Positions 1-8,181 of a DNA stretch of 64,000 nucleotides are shown one piece after another. Positions within the stretch are counted from its first letter, which is position 1. Every line of letters begins with the position of its first letter. A program made the position numbers and the translations under genes. Source of the stretch: SUP05 sp964577715 (GTDB taxonomy: Bacteria; Pseudomonadota; Gammaproteobacteria; PS1; Pseudothioglobaceae). The notes below the pieces were generated by a model that was not told the origin of the DNA, searched no databases, and saw nothing but the letters and a program-made list of their open reading frames with translations. The DNA lies in NCBI GenBank assembly GCA_964577715.1, contig CAZOAA010000004.1, forward strand, positions 1 through 64,000, read 5' to 3'.

Positions 1-55
1 AGGCAGAGCCGACAGATTTACAGTCTGTTCCCTTTGGCCGCTCGGGAACCCCTCC
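1..55 (-). tRNA. tRNA-Tyr (GUA), cut by the window edge
   Basis: The minus strand begins GGAGGGGTTCCCGAGC, the usual start of a bacterial tRNA-Tyr, followed by an anticodon stem-loop reading CTGTAAA, so the anticodon is GTA. The sequence then enters the long variable arm typical of this class II tRNA and leaves the window. The T arm and acceptor 3' strand are outside. Bases 56-152 hold no gene that I can see. Confidence 0.9.
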
Positions 56-152
56 CAAAAAAGCAATCAGGTATTATCCCATAACTATTTTTTATTAACA
101 AGGGGTCTAAGTGTGTTTTTTTAGGTTTTTTTCGTATCAAGATTAAATGATG

Positions 153-1373
153 TTACAACCTCGAAACACCGCTAGTTTTTGCTGCATCAAAAACTGCTTT
201 TGGAACTGTTGTAATAAGGCGCGAATCAAATGGCTTAGGAATGATATAATCCTTTCCAAAAGCCAGTGAATCAATACCATAAGCTTTTAAAACAGCTTCT
301 GGTACTTCAAGTTTTGCCAAGTCTTTAAGTGCATTAACAGCTGCAATTTTCATTGCTATATTAATTTCACTAGCTTTAGCGTCAAGTGCGCCTCTAAAGA
401 TAAATGGAAAACCCAGTACATTATTCACCTGGTTTGGATAATCACTTCGTCCCGTTGCCATGATTAAATCATCGCGCACTGAATTTGCATCTTGAGGTGA
501 AATTTCCGGATCGGGATTTGACAAAGCAAATACAATTGGATTATCTGCCATTGATTTCACCATTTCTTTTGAAACTAGATTAGCCGAAGCAACACCCACA
601 AAAACATCACAACCATCCATCGCATCCGCCAATGTTTGCTGTTCAGTATTAGATGCATAACGCGTTTTTTCCTTACTTAAATTTTCTCGATTATTACTTA
701 CAACGCCTTTCGAATCTACCAACAATATATTATCTTTTTTAAAGCCTAACTCACACAAAAGATCCAGTGTAGCGATACCAGCAGCACCTGCACCTAAACA
801 AGTTAATGTTGCATCATTAGGTGTTTTTCCTTGAATCTCCAAGGCATTCAAAAGCCCTGCTGCAATAATGATAGCTGTACCATGCTGATCATCATGAAAA
901 ACCGGAATATCAAGCTCATCAATTAAACGTTGTTCAATTTCAAAACAGCGAGGTGCGGAAATATCTTCTAAATTAATACCACCAAAAGTTGGTGCAATAT
1001 TTTTAACAGTTTGCACAAATTCATCCACATCTTGAGTATCGACTTCAATATTAAAAACATCAATATCAGCAAATTGTTTAAACAAAACACCTTTACCTTC
1101 CATCACCGGTTTGGCTGCTAATGGACCAACATTACCCAGCCCCAAAACAGCCGAACCATCTGTGATAACTGCAACTAAATTACCCTTAATCGTGTAATCA
1201 TAAACCTTATTTTCATCTTTAGATATCTCTCTTACTGGAGCCGCTACACCAGGTGTGTAGGCCAACGATAAGTCTTCATGTGTTTCTAACGCTTTATGTG
1301 AAGAAACAAAAGTCTTACCAGGTCTTTTCCCCTGATGATAATCAAGTGCTAATTTGTGAAATTCTTTACTCAT
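153..1373 (-). CDS. maeB: NAD(P)-dependent malic enzyme (malate to pyruvate + CO2)
   Basis: A 406-residue cytosolic malic enzyme that oxidatively decarboxylates malate to pyruvate. Family features are in order: the catalytic Tyr in LAYTPGVA (about residue 39), the metal and substrate segments NLEDISAPR (134-142) and FHDDQHGTA (159-167), and a Rossmann motif GAGAAG (194-199). The length matches the short bacterial form; the phosphotransacetylase domain of E. coli-type MaeB (about 760 residues) is absent. It diverges from malate dehydrogenase across about 65 bases, so the two malate-using enzymes probably share a promoter region. Cofactor choice (NAD or NADP) cannot be settled from sequence alone, so the symbol is approximate. 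Confidence 0.93.
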   Translation of the reverse strand: MSKEFHKLALDYHQGKRPGKTFVSSHKALETHEDLSLAYTPGVAAPVREISKDENKVYDYTIKGNLVAVITDGSAVLGLGNVGPLAAKPVMEGKGVLFKQFADIDVFNIEVDTQDVDEFVQTVKNIAPTFGGINLEDISAPRCFEIEQRLIDELDIPVFHDDQHGTAIIIAAGLLNALEIQGKTPNDATLTCLGAGAAGIATLDLLCELGFKKDNILLVDSKGVVSNNRENLSKEKTRYASNTEQQTLADAMDGCDVFVGVASANLVSKEMVKSMADNPIVFALSNPDPEISPQDANSVRDDLIMATGRSDYPNQVNNVLGFPFIFRGALDAKASEINIAMKIAAVNALKDLAKLEVPEAVLKAYGIDSLAFGKDYIIPKPFDSRLITTVPKAVFDAAKTSGVSRL

Positions 1374-1438
1374 TTTGAGTTAATATTATGACTATAGATA
1401 AGAACGCTTATTATATAAGCATTAAGCAAGGAATTAGT

Positions 1439-2374
1439 ATGGTTAATAAAATCAGTATTATTGGTGCTGGTAGAGTGGGCGAAAGTAGTGCCCAAATGCT
1501 GGCAATTCAAAAATTAGCTGAGCAAATTGTTTTGATTGATCTAGACAAACAATACGCTAAAGGTGTGGCGCTTGATATTCAAGAGACCTCTAGTGTTTAT
1601 CATTTTGATGCTGATCTTATCGGTGCAAGCGATATTACTGCTATTAAAGATTCCAACATTGTCATTATTACCGCTGGCATGCCACGTAAACCAGGCATGG
1701 ATAGAGCAGATGTTTTAGCAATCAACCTTAAAATTATTGACCAAATTATGGATGGTGTTATTCAACATGCGCCTGATGCCTATGTAATTGTTGTATCAAA
1801 TCCAGTTGACGTACTAACCTACTACGCCAATCAAAAATCCAACTGGCCGCGTAATCGAATTATGGGGCAAGCAGGCATCTTGGACTCTATGCGACTATCA
1901 AGCTTTATTGCTATAGAAACAGACTACTCAATTAATGATATTCAAGCTATGGTGCTTGGCGGGCATGGTGACACCATGGTGCCCCTACCAAGATTTACTA
2001 CCGTTAGTGGTGTTTCTATCGAACATTTACTGGATCAAAAAACAATCAATCGACTTATTCAGCGTACTCGTGATGGCGGTGCAGAGATTCTTAATCTTAA
2101 ACAAAAATCCAGCGCTTACGATGCGCCAGGTGCAGCCGTTAGCATTATGGTTGAGGCTATTGTACATAATAAAAATCGACTACTGCCTTGCATTAGCATG
2201 CTTGAAGGTGAATACGGCCAGAATGATATTGCCATCGGTGTACCAGTGGTGCTAGGAGAAAACGGCATAGAAAAAATTATTGAACTAGACCTTAATCAAC
2301 AAGAGCAGCGTGATTTCGATATTTCTGCCAAGGTTATTAAGGGCTTAATAGAAGAAATTAAACAAGTTCTTTAG
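1439..2374 (+). CDS. mdh: Malate dehydrogenase, lactate-dehydrogenase-like type
   Basis: Reversible NAD-dependent malate/oxaloacetate dehydrogenase of the LDH-like group. The nucleotide-binding motif GAGRVGESS lies at residues 9-17. The specificity loop MPRKPGMDR carries the two arginines (about 83 and 89) expected for dicarboxylate substrates, with Arg152 and the catalytic His176 in GGHGDTM. I chose the ATG at 1439, giving 311 residues: it follows an AAGGA ribosome site and leaves the beta strand of the Rossmann fold at the very N-terminus. The frame stays open to an ATG at 1388, which would add 17 unlikely residues. It converges with the iron-sulfur subunit gene, overlapping by four bases. 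The proteobacterial E. coli-type Mdh belongs to another subgroup. Confidence 0.93.
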   Translation: MVNKISIIGAGRVGESSAQMLAIQKLAEQIVLIDLDKQYAKGVALDIQETSSVYHFDADLIGASDITAIKDSNIVIITAGMPRKPGMDRADVLAINLKIIDQIMDGVIQHAPDAYVIVVSNPVDVLTYYANQKSNWPRNRIMGQAGILDSMRLSSFIAIETDYSINDIQAMVLGGHGDTMVPLPRFTTVSGVSIEHLLDQKTINRLIQRTRDGGAEILNLKQKSSAYDAPGAAVSIMVEAIVHNKNRLLPCISMLEGEYGQNDIAIGVPVVLGENGIEKIIELDLNQQEQRDFDISAKVIKGLIEEIKQVL

Positions 2375-3096
2375 TCTGAAATTCTGTTCATTCGGGAGAT
2401 ATTCTCAATAGAAATATCTTTTGGGCAAACGCGTTCACAATGTCTGTGATTTGAACAGCTACCAAAACCTTCGTCTTCCATTTTTTTTATCAACGCTTGC
2501 GTGCGATCATTTGTTTCAATCTCACCCTGGGGCAAGAGAGCTAAATGCGATATTTTTGCAGAAATAAAGAGCGATGCACTTGCATTGGGACAAACAGCCA
2601 CACAAGCACCGCAACCAATACAAGTGGCTGAATTAAAAGCCTCATCAGATGCATGTTTTTCCACTAACATTGAATTTGCCTCAGGCGCCGATCCTGTATG
2701 TACTGAAACATAGCCACCTGCTTGAATCAATCGATCAAAAGATGTACGATTAACAGTTAAATCTTTAATCACTGGAAAGCTATTTGCACGCCATGGCTCT
2801 ACCCAGAGCTCAGCTTGATTAACATACTCTCGCATATACAACTGACAAGTTGTGGTTGCTGATTTCTCACCATGTGGATAGCCATTAATTACCAGTGAGC
2901 AAGCGCCACAAATACCTTCACGACAATCATAGTCAAATACAATGGCGTCTTCGCCTTTGTTGATCAACTGCTCATTAAGCTGGTCTAGCATTTCTAAAAA
3001 CGAAGTATCGTTGTCAATATTATCAATCGTATAGGTTACAAAATCACCGATGGCATCTGTGGTTTTTTGTCGCCAAATGTGCAAGGTAAAGGTCAT
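2371..3096 (-). CDS. sdhB: Succinate dehydrogenase/fumarate reductase iron-sulfur subunit
   Basis: A 241-residue electron-transfer subunit. The N-terminal plant-type ferredoxin domain has cysteines at about 58, 63, 66 and 84 (CREGICGAC and TTTC) for the [2Fe-2S] centre. The C-terminal half has CIGCGACVAVCP (158-169) and CSNHRHCERVCP (213-224) for the other two clusters. It is the last gene of the operon and overlaps the flavoprotein gene by four bases. The sequence style, including DCREGICGACSLVING, resembles type-B three-subunit enzymes rather than the E. coli SdhCDAB enzyme. Confidence 0.93.
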   Translation of the reverse strand: MTFTLHIWRQKTTDAIGDFVTYTIDNIDNDTSFLEMLDQLNEQLINKGEDAIVFDYDCREGICGACSLVINGYPHGEKSATTTCQLYMREYVNQAELWVEPWRANSFPVIKDLTVNRTSFDRLIQAGGYVSVHTGSAPEANSMLVEKHASDEAFNSATCIGCGACVAVCPNASASLFISAKISHLALLPQGEIETNDRTQALIKKMEDEGFGSCSNHRHCERVCPKDISIENISRMNRISD

Positions 3097-5021
3097 TTGT
3101 AATTTCTCACAGTTGGCTTAATAAAATCAAAATGCAAATGCTCTTCATGCAGCTTAAAATCATCTTTTAGATATTCCCAGGCCGAAACAAAAGAAAAATT
3201 TTCATCATCCCGTTTAGCTTCTCCAGCAGGGGATAAATACTCCACTCGAGCATGTGCACCACAAGACTCCTCACGACTCATTGCATCCTTGCACATTAAA
3301 ACACCTAGTTCAATAAAATCTGCCACCCGTCCAGCACGCTCCAAGGTTTGATTCAGATCTTGATCAGCACCCGTTACTTTGATTTTTTGCCAAAATTCTT
3401 TTTTTAATTCTTTAATCTCATCAATCGCTTGTTTGAGTCTATTTTTTTCTCTAGACATGCCGCAAGAATCCCATAGAATTTTCCCTAATTTTTGATGAAA
3501 ATACTCTGGGGAATGCTGAGCATCAGGTGCATTCATTAGCTGATTAATCCTATCTTTAGCTAAATCCAATGCCTGCTGAACTTGCTCATGATTTTCACTA
3601 ATTTGTTCAAAAGTGTTTCTACCTAAATAATTTGCAATAGTCTGTGGCAAAATAAAGTATCCATCTGCTAAACCCTGCATAAGTGCTGATGCACCTAATC
3701 TGTTGGCACCATGATCTGAAAAATTAGCCTCGCCACCAGCAAACAAACCATCCAAAGTAGTCATTAAATTGTAATCTACCCACAAACCGCCCATTGAATA
3801 ATGTGGTGCTGGATATATTTTCATTGGCGTTGCACGTGGATCATCATCAGTAATACGCTCATACATTTCAAATAAATTGCCATATTTTTCTTCAACCTCG
3901 TCTAAACCTAGTTTTTTAATTGCATCAGAAAAATCTAAATATACGCCAAGTCGTTTACCATGGATCTTACTACCTACACCACGCCCTTCGTCACAAATAT
4001 GTTTTACTGCACGTGATGCAACATCACGAGGGACCAAGTTGGCAAAGGCCGGATACATACGTTCAAGGAAATAATCTCGATCTTCTTCTTTAATATCAGC
4101 AGGGTTTTTCTCGTAATCCTCAATGTTTTTTGGCGCCCAAATACGCCCATCATTTCTGAGTGACTCACTCATTAAAGTTAGCTTTGATTGGTTTTCACCT
4201 GTAGGTGGGATGCAAGTTGGATGAATTTGAGTAAAACTTGGGTTAGCAAAATAAGCACCTTGCTTAAAAGCACGCCAAATAGCAGATGTATTACAACCTT
4301 TAGCATTGGTAGATAAATAATAAGCATTAGAGTATCCGCCCGTACACAGAACCACGCAATCTGCTGTATGTGCTGATAACTTGCCAGTCACCAAATCACG
4401 CACAATAACACCTCTTGCCTTACCATCAATACTAACAACTTCTAGCATCTCACAGCGAGAATGGTGCGTTATTCGCCCAGCTTCAATTTGACGACTCATG
4501 GCGCTATAAGCACCTAAGAGCAACTGTTGGCCTGTTTGCCCTTTGGCATAAAAAGTACGAGATACTTGTGTACCACCGAATGATCGATTGGCTAAATAGC
4601 CACTATACTCACGTGCAAAAGGCACACCTTGTGCCACTGCTTGATCGATAATATTATTGCTAAGCTCTGCCAAACGGTATACATTCGACTCTCTCGCCCT
4701 AAAATCGCCGCCTTTAATGGTGTCGTAAAATAAACGCCAAACACTATCGCCATCATTTTGATAATTCTTGGTCGCATTAATTCCGCCTTGTGCAGCAATA
4801 GAATGCGCACGACGAGGTGAATCTTGAAAACAAAATGAACTTACCTGATAACCCGCTTCACCCAGTGTTGCACAAAGCGAGGCACCAGCAAGCCCAGTAC
4901 CAATAACAATAATTTTGTGCTTATCTCGGTTTTGTGGCGCCACTAAGGCCAAATCAAACAAATGCTTCTTCCAACGATTCTCTAATGAACCAGTCGGCTC
5001 TTTTGCATTAAATATACTCAT
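3093..5021 (-). CDS. sdhA: Succinate dehydrogenase/fumarate reductase flavoprotein subunit
   Basis: The 642-residue FAD subunit that interconverts succinate and fumarate on the cytoplasmic face of the membrane. A dinucleotide-binding motif GTGLAGASLCATLGEAG lies near residue 41, then the FAD-attachment region HSIAAQGGINA, the substrate-site segment IHPTCIPPTG and the HYSMGGLWVD segment. The length and the insertion pattern fit the 630-660 residue type-B proteins (Bacillus, Bacteroidetes and epsilonproteobacterial style) better than the 588-residue E. coli SdhA. It overlaps both neighbours by four bases, so translation is probably coupled. Confidence 0.93.
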   Translation of the reverse strand: MSIFNAKEPTGSLENRWKKHLFDLALVAPQNRDKHKIIVIGTGLAGASLCATLGEAGYQVSSFCFQDSPRRAHSIAAQGGINATKNYQNDGDSVWRLFYDTIKGGDFRARESNVYRLAELSNNIIDQAVAQGVPFAREYSGYLANRSFGGTQVSRTFYAKGQTGQQLLLGAYSAMSRQIEAGRITHHSRCEMLEVVSIDGKARGVIVRDLVTGKLSAHTADCVVLCTGGYSNAYYLSTNAKGCNTSAIWRAFKQGAYFANPSFTQIHPTCIPPTGENQSKLTLMSESLRNDGRIWAPKNIEDYEKNPADIKEEDRDYFLERMYPAFANLVPRDVASRAVKHICDEGRGVGSKIHGKRLGVYLDFSDAIKKLGLDEVEEKYGNLFEMYERITDDDPRATPMKIYPAPHYSMGGLWVDYNLMTTLDGLFAGGEANFSDHGANRLGASALMQGLADGYFILPQTIANYLGRNTFEQISENHEQVQQALDLAKDRINQLMNAPDAQHSPEYFHQKLGKILWDSCGMSREKNRLKQAIDEIKELKKEFWQKIKVTGADQDLNQTLERAGRVADFIELGVLMCKDAMSREESCGAHARVEYLSPAGEAKRDDENFSFVSAWEYLKDDFKLHEEHLHFDFIKPTVRNYK

Positions 5022-5608
5022 AAAGTCACACCCAATGGAATAGATACAAAGCCAAAAAATATTCCCAAGACAATCAGTGCAATTAACAAATGATATTGCT
5101 TACTCGACACTCCTAAAGTTTGCCCTACATTACCGAGCGAATGATACAAATGTGCACTCAATGTTAATACGCCTAAAACATAAATCAACAACATAATAGG
5201 CTGAGTAAAAATATTCAAAATTTGTTGATACAAATCTGTTTTATCTAAAAATTTCATTTGTAAAAAATGAAATACAATAAACACTAATAAAGCACTTGCT
5301 CCGCCCCAGGCAACAAATCTAGAGATAGCTTTGGGGTAGCTTTTTTTATAGGTAGTCCCTTTGCTTTTATTGTTAGAGATCTGACGAGATACAGCTGTAA
5401 AAACATGAAACCCTAAAGTTGCAATCAAAGCCAATATCATTAAATAATAAATGGGTGACTGATTAAACTCAGTATAAAAATTATTAAAAGCATCTTTGCC
5501 AGTATGAAAACTCAGCAAACTCAGCATGTGAAAAATCACATAAGAAAACCAGGTTAGCCCTGCAAAAGCCATCCATTTTTTTTGAATAACTGAATTAGTA
5601 AAGCTCAT
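5018..5608 (-). CDS. sdhC: Type-B succinate dehydrogenase cytochrome b subunit
   Basis: The single membrane anchor of a type-B enzyme, expected to span the membrane five times and carry two b hemes. I see hydrophobic blocks separated by short loops, with candidate heme histidines in IFHMLSLLSFH, GFHVFTAVS, FHFLQMKF and HLYHSLGN. I start it at the ATG at 5608 (196 residues), which follows GGAG with four-base spacing and overlaps the end of the upstream gene. A longer reading starting at 5644 would overlap that gene by 50 bases. No second anchor gene (sdhD) is present, consistent with type B. Confidence 0.88.
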   Translation of the reverse strand: MSFTNSVIQKKWMAFAGLTWFSYVIFHMLSLLSFHTGKDAFNNFYTEFNQSPIYYLMILALIATLGFHVFTAVSRQISNNKSKGTTYKKSYPKAISRFVAWGGASALLVFIVFHFLQMKFLDKTDLYQQILNIFTQPIMLLIYVLGVLTLSAHLYHSLGNVGQTLGVSSKQYHLLIALIVLGIFFGFVSIPLGVTL

Positions 5609-6077
5609 CAAACTCCGCACGGGGTTGTAAATTTTCTTTTTCAATTGTTCTTAAACAACTGTTGTAACGCAGAATTGGGTCTGAACAATGTTTTGGCGCC
5701 ATCTTTTCCGCAATCTCATATTTAGAAATTGCCTCCATCAGCCCCTCATAAGCAAATGATTGCGACATTGGATTTTTGAGTAATGCTCTAGCCTTGCGCT
5801 CAAAATAAATCCCTGTGTAATAAGTCCGATGAAATTCAGAAGAGAATCTAGCAATAGTATCAAGAATTTTGTTATGCTGGACTTTAGTGGTTCCATGTGA
5901 GCATTGATCAGTTAATGCCAAAATATATACCACTAAGGCTTCTTGATTATCAGGATCTACCGCAAATACATCGATACATATACTAATCGCCAGATCTGGC
6001 TCATTCAAAGTTCGATACTGTCGCGCTTTATCAAGCACAGTATCAATAGTATCTTTATGAATTAAATGATATTCCAT
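5595..6077 (-). CDS. Small TPR-like protein leading the sdh operon
   Basis: A protein of about 160 residues of unknown function. The helices VLDKARQYRTLNEPDLAIS and ALVVYILALTDQ, and the C-terminal AYEGLMEAISKYEIAEKMAP, look like tetratricopeptide-style helical pairs. There is no signal peptide or membrane segment. I prefer the ATG at 6077, which has AAGG upstream; the frame extends to a TTG at 6098. Its stop overlaps the sdhC start, so it is cotranscribed with sdhCAB and may help assemble or regulate the enzyme. That role is inferred from context only. Confidence 0.7.
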   Translation of the reverse strand: MEYHLIHKDTIDTVLDKARQYRTLNEPDLAISICIDVFAVDPDNQEALVVYILALTDQCSHGTTKVQHNKILDTIARFSSEFHRTYYTGIYFERKARALLKNPMSQSFAYEGLMEAISKYEIAEKMAPKHCSDPILRYNSCLRTIEKENLQPRAEFDELY

Positions 6078-6263
6078 ACTCCCCTTTGTCAATATCAAGC
6101 TTTAATTCTGCACATCATATCAAATAACGCTTTACACGGTTAACTTATTCGAAAATTCATCAATTTTTAAAATTATGAACAAAACTTGTTTAATAAAAAT
6201 AACTTTTTTTAAAAAAATACTGTTTTAAAGCCTAAATCGATTGTTTTTATAGTTTTATAACAA

Positions 6264-6281
6264 GTAAAACCCTTGTTTTAC
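6264..6281. repeat. Perfect inverted repeat in the AT-rich region upstream of the division cluster
   Basis: GTAAAAC, a four-base CCTT spacer, then GTTTTAC. It is not followed by a T run on either strand, so it does not look like an intrinsic terminator. It lies in the 6099-6326 intergenic stretch, which is otherwise very AT-rich with no convincing gene. Confidence 0.5.
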
Positions 6282-6326
6282 AAGGTGTTTAGAGTTGTTT
6301 TAATTATTTCTGATTTTTTTAAATAA

Positions 6327-6356
6327 AAGTGGTTGCAAGTGGGTATAAGTGGTATA
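6327..6356 (+). promoter_or_regulatory. Three 10-bp direct repeats, likely MraZ operator with overlapping promoter
   Basis: AAGTGGTTGC, AAGTGGGTAT and AAGTGGTATA are head to tail with exact 10-base periodicity, so each repeat presents a TGG(G/T) core on the same helix face. MraZ of E. coli is known to bind TGGGN repeats spaced by five bases upstream of its own gene, so autoregulation is the natural reading. TTGCAA (6333-6338) and TAAAAT (6355-6360), 16 bases apart, form a possible promoter inside the repeats. mraZ starts about 160 bases downstream. Confidence 0.75.
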
Positions 6357-6413
6357 AAATGTACTTTATTAACTTGAGGAGTTAATATTTTTACATCGCC
6401 ATTAGGGGGAAAC

Positions 6414-6491
6414 ATGGAAGCAACACTACATACTTTTATATATACAGCATCAGTAATCATTCTGTCTTTAAGCTACGCTGCAATCGCATAA
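6414..6491 (+). CDS. Possible 25-residue hydrophobic leader peptide before mraZ
   Basis: An ATG three bases after an AGGGGGA ribosome-binding site opens a 25-codon frame ending in TAA, 27 bases before mraZ. The predicted peptide starts MEATLHTFIYTAS and continues with a hydrophobic stretch ending SYAAIA, which could form one short membrane helix. It sits in the leader between the MraZ repeats and mraZ, so it would be translated first on the division-cluster mRNA. I know of no family for it. Its short length makes chance possible; the good ribosome site and its position argue for it. Confidence 0.4.
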   Translation: MEATLHTFIYTASVIILSLSYAAIA

Positions 6492-6518
6492 CGTAATGCA
6501 TCAAGCCTTGGGGGGTAT

Positions 6519-6971
6519 ATGTTTAGGGGGGTACATAATTTAACCATTGACGCTAAGGGACGATTAAAGATTCCTACGCGCCATCAAGCACAAATTGATA
6601 AAAGTTGTGCTGGAAAGATGGTAATTAGTATCCATCCTGACGATGCTTGCCTCCTGTTATATCCTTTAGGTGATTGGAAAAAACTTGAGCAAAAAGTTAG
6701 TGAACTTCCTTCACTAAATATCCATACCAAGCGAATTAAACGAAAACTCATTGGCCATGCTACTGATTGTGAGCTAGATAAAGCATCACGCATTCTGATT
6801 CCTGCCACACTTAGGAGTTATGCAGATTTAAACAAAAAGATTATCATGAGTGGTCAAGGACATAATTTTGAATTATGGGATGAAAACACTTGGAATAAAC
6901 AAATTCAAAATCTTGATTCCCTAAGTAAAAAAGAAACCATTCCACAAGAGATTGCCCAACTATCATTATGA
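6519..6971 (+). CDS. mraZ: Transcriptional regulator MraZ
   Basis: A 150-residue regulator of the division and cell-wall cluster with two tandem AbrB-like swapped-hairpin repeats. The DNA-binding signatures are seen in each half: DAKGRLKIPTRH near residue 12 and CELDKASRILIPATLR near residue 86. The ATG is preceded by a G-rich site (TTGGGGGG). It overlaps rsmH by four bases. Upstream direct repeats at 6327-6356 fit its known target type, so it probably represses its own operon. Confidence 0.95.
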   Translation: MFRGVHNLTIDAKGRLKIPTRHQAQIDKSCAGKMVISIHPDDACLLLYPLGDWKKLEQKVSELPSLNIHTKRIKRKLIGHATDCELDKASRILIPATLRSYADLNKKIIMSGQGHNFELWDENTWNKQIQNLDSLSKKETIPQEIAQLSL

Positions 6972-7903
6972 TTAGCAATCATCACCAATCAGTGATGTTT
7001 AACGAGTCAATTGAAGGGTTGAACATAAAAGATAATGGCACTTATATTGATGCAACTTTTGGTCGTGGTGGGCACACACATGGCATCTTAAATCGGCTAA
7101 ATGACTCTGGAAAAGTCATTGCCTTTGATCAAGATATTAGCGCCGTTAATTATGCTAAAGAAAATTTTGACGATAGCCGATTAGAGGTTATTCATAGTGC
7201 TTTTTCCAATATCTCAACACTGCTCAATAAACGTGGACTAATCGGAAAAATTGATGGTATCTTGATGGACTTAGGTGTGTCTTCTCCACAACTGGATAAT
7301 GCTCAGCGAGGCTTTAGTTTTAACCATGATGGACCCTTAGACATGCGCATGGATCAAACTCAAGGCGTTAGTGCGGCACAGTGGCTATCAACAGCCGATG
7401 AAGTAGAAATTGCTGATGTGTTATATCAATACGGTGAAGAAAGAAAAAGTCGAAAAATTGCTAATGCTATTAAAAGATATCAACAAAATAAAAGTATTGA
7501 CACAACCTTGCAACTAGCAAATATTATTGCCTCCGTTATTAAAACAAAGAAAAACAAACACCCTGCTACTCGTTCATTTCAGGCAATACGGATTTTTATT
7601 AATCAAGAACTTAAGCAACTATCAGAAACTTTAGAGCAAGTTATTGATTTACTAGCAACAGGTGGCAGGCTTGTTGTAATCAGTTTTCATTCGATTGAAG
7701 ATCGAATTGTTAAACAATTTATCAAGAAATATTCCCAACAAAAAGCATTGCCAAAGGGTTTACCAGTTATGGATGCCAACCTCAAAGAAACTGTACTTAA
7801 AGACCTAGGAAAAGCATTCGCCAGTAAGGATGAAATAGCACTTAACAAACGCTCAAGAAGTGCAATTTTAAGAATTGCGCAACGCACTGAGGTCAAGGTG
7901 TAA
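6968..7903 (+). CDS. rsmH: 16S rRNA m4C1402 methyltransferase RsmH
   Basis: A 311-residue SAM-dependent enzyme that N4-methylates C1402 of 16S rRNA. Visible family signatures are the start HHQSVMFNESIEGL, the SAM-binding segment YIDATFGRGGHTHGIL (residues 25-40), DGILMDLGVSSPQLD near 100, and the C-terminal VISFHSIEDRIVK and NKRSRSAILRIA. It overlaps mraZ by four bases and is two bases from ftsL, so it belongs to the same transcript. Confidence 0.97.
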   Translation: MISNHHQSVMFNESIEGLNIKDNGTYIDATFGRGGHTHGILNRLNDSGKVIAFDQDISAVNYAKENFDDSRLEVIHSAFSNISTLLNKRGLIGKIDGILMDLGVSSPQLDNAQRGFSFNHDGPLDMRMDQTQGVSAAQWLSTADEVEIADVLYQYGEERKSRKIANAIKRYQQNKSIDTTLQLANIIASVIKTKKNKHPATRSFQAIRIFINQELKQLSETLEQVIDLLATGGRLVVISFHSIEDRIVKQFIKKYSQQKALPKGLPVMDANLKETVLKDLGKAFASKDEIALNKRSRSAILRIAQRTEVKV

Positions 7904-7905
7904 AA

Positions 7906-8181
7906 ATGCTAAGTAAGTTATCTATCAAAACTAAAGTTAATGCAGTGCTCAGCATTTCAATTGTCATTCTATCAATATTGAGCATTATTTGGAATTTTGA
8001 TATGCGAACACTCTATCTAGAACAAGATAAACACGAGGTTCAATACAACAAAACCATGGCTATGCATAAACAGCTACTGACCAAACACTCACAAATTATT
8101 AGTGGTAATCGAATTAAAGATAAGGCTATTAAAGTTTTAAAAATGAAAGCTCCAAAATCTTCCAAACAGGTTCTTTTATGA
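7906..8181 (+). CDS. ftsL: Cell division protein FtsL
   Basis: A 91-residue bitopic division protein: a short cytoplasmic start, one membrane segment around residues 13-29 (AVLSISIVILSILSIIW), then a periplasmic helical part expected to form a coiled coil with FtsB. Identity rests mainly on size, topology and its fixed place between rsmH and ftsI, because FtsL sequences diverge quickly. It overlaps ftsI by four bases. Confidence 0.88.
   Translation: MLSKLSIKTKVNAVLSISIVILSILSIIWNFDMRTLYLEQDKHEVQYNKTMAMHKQLLTKHSQIISGNRIKDKAIKVLKMKAPKSSKQVLL

Noticed and set aside
6278..6460. A minus-strand 60-codon frame across the MraZ repeats
   Set aside because: It overlaps the operator and promoter and shows no coding features.
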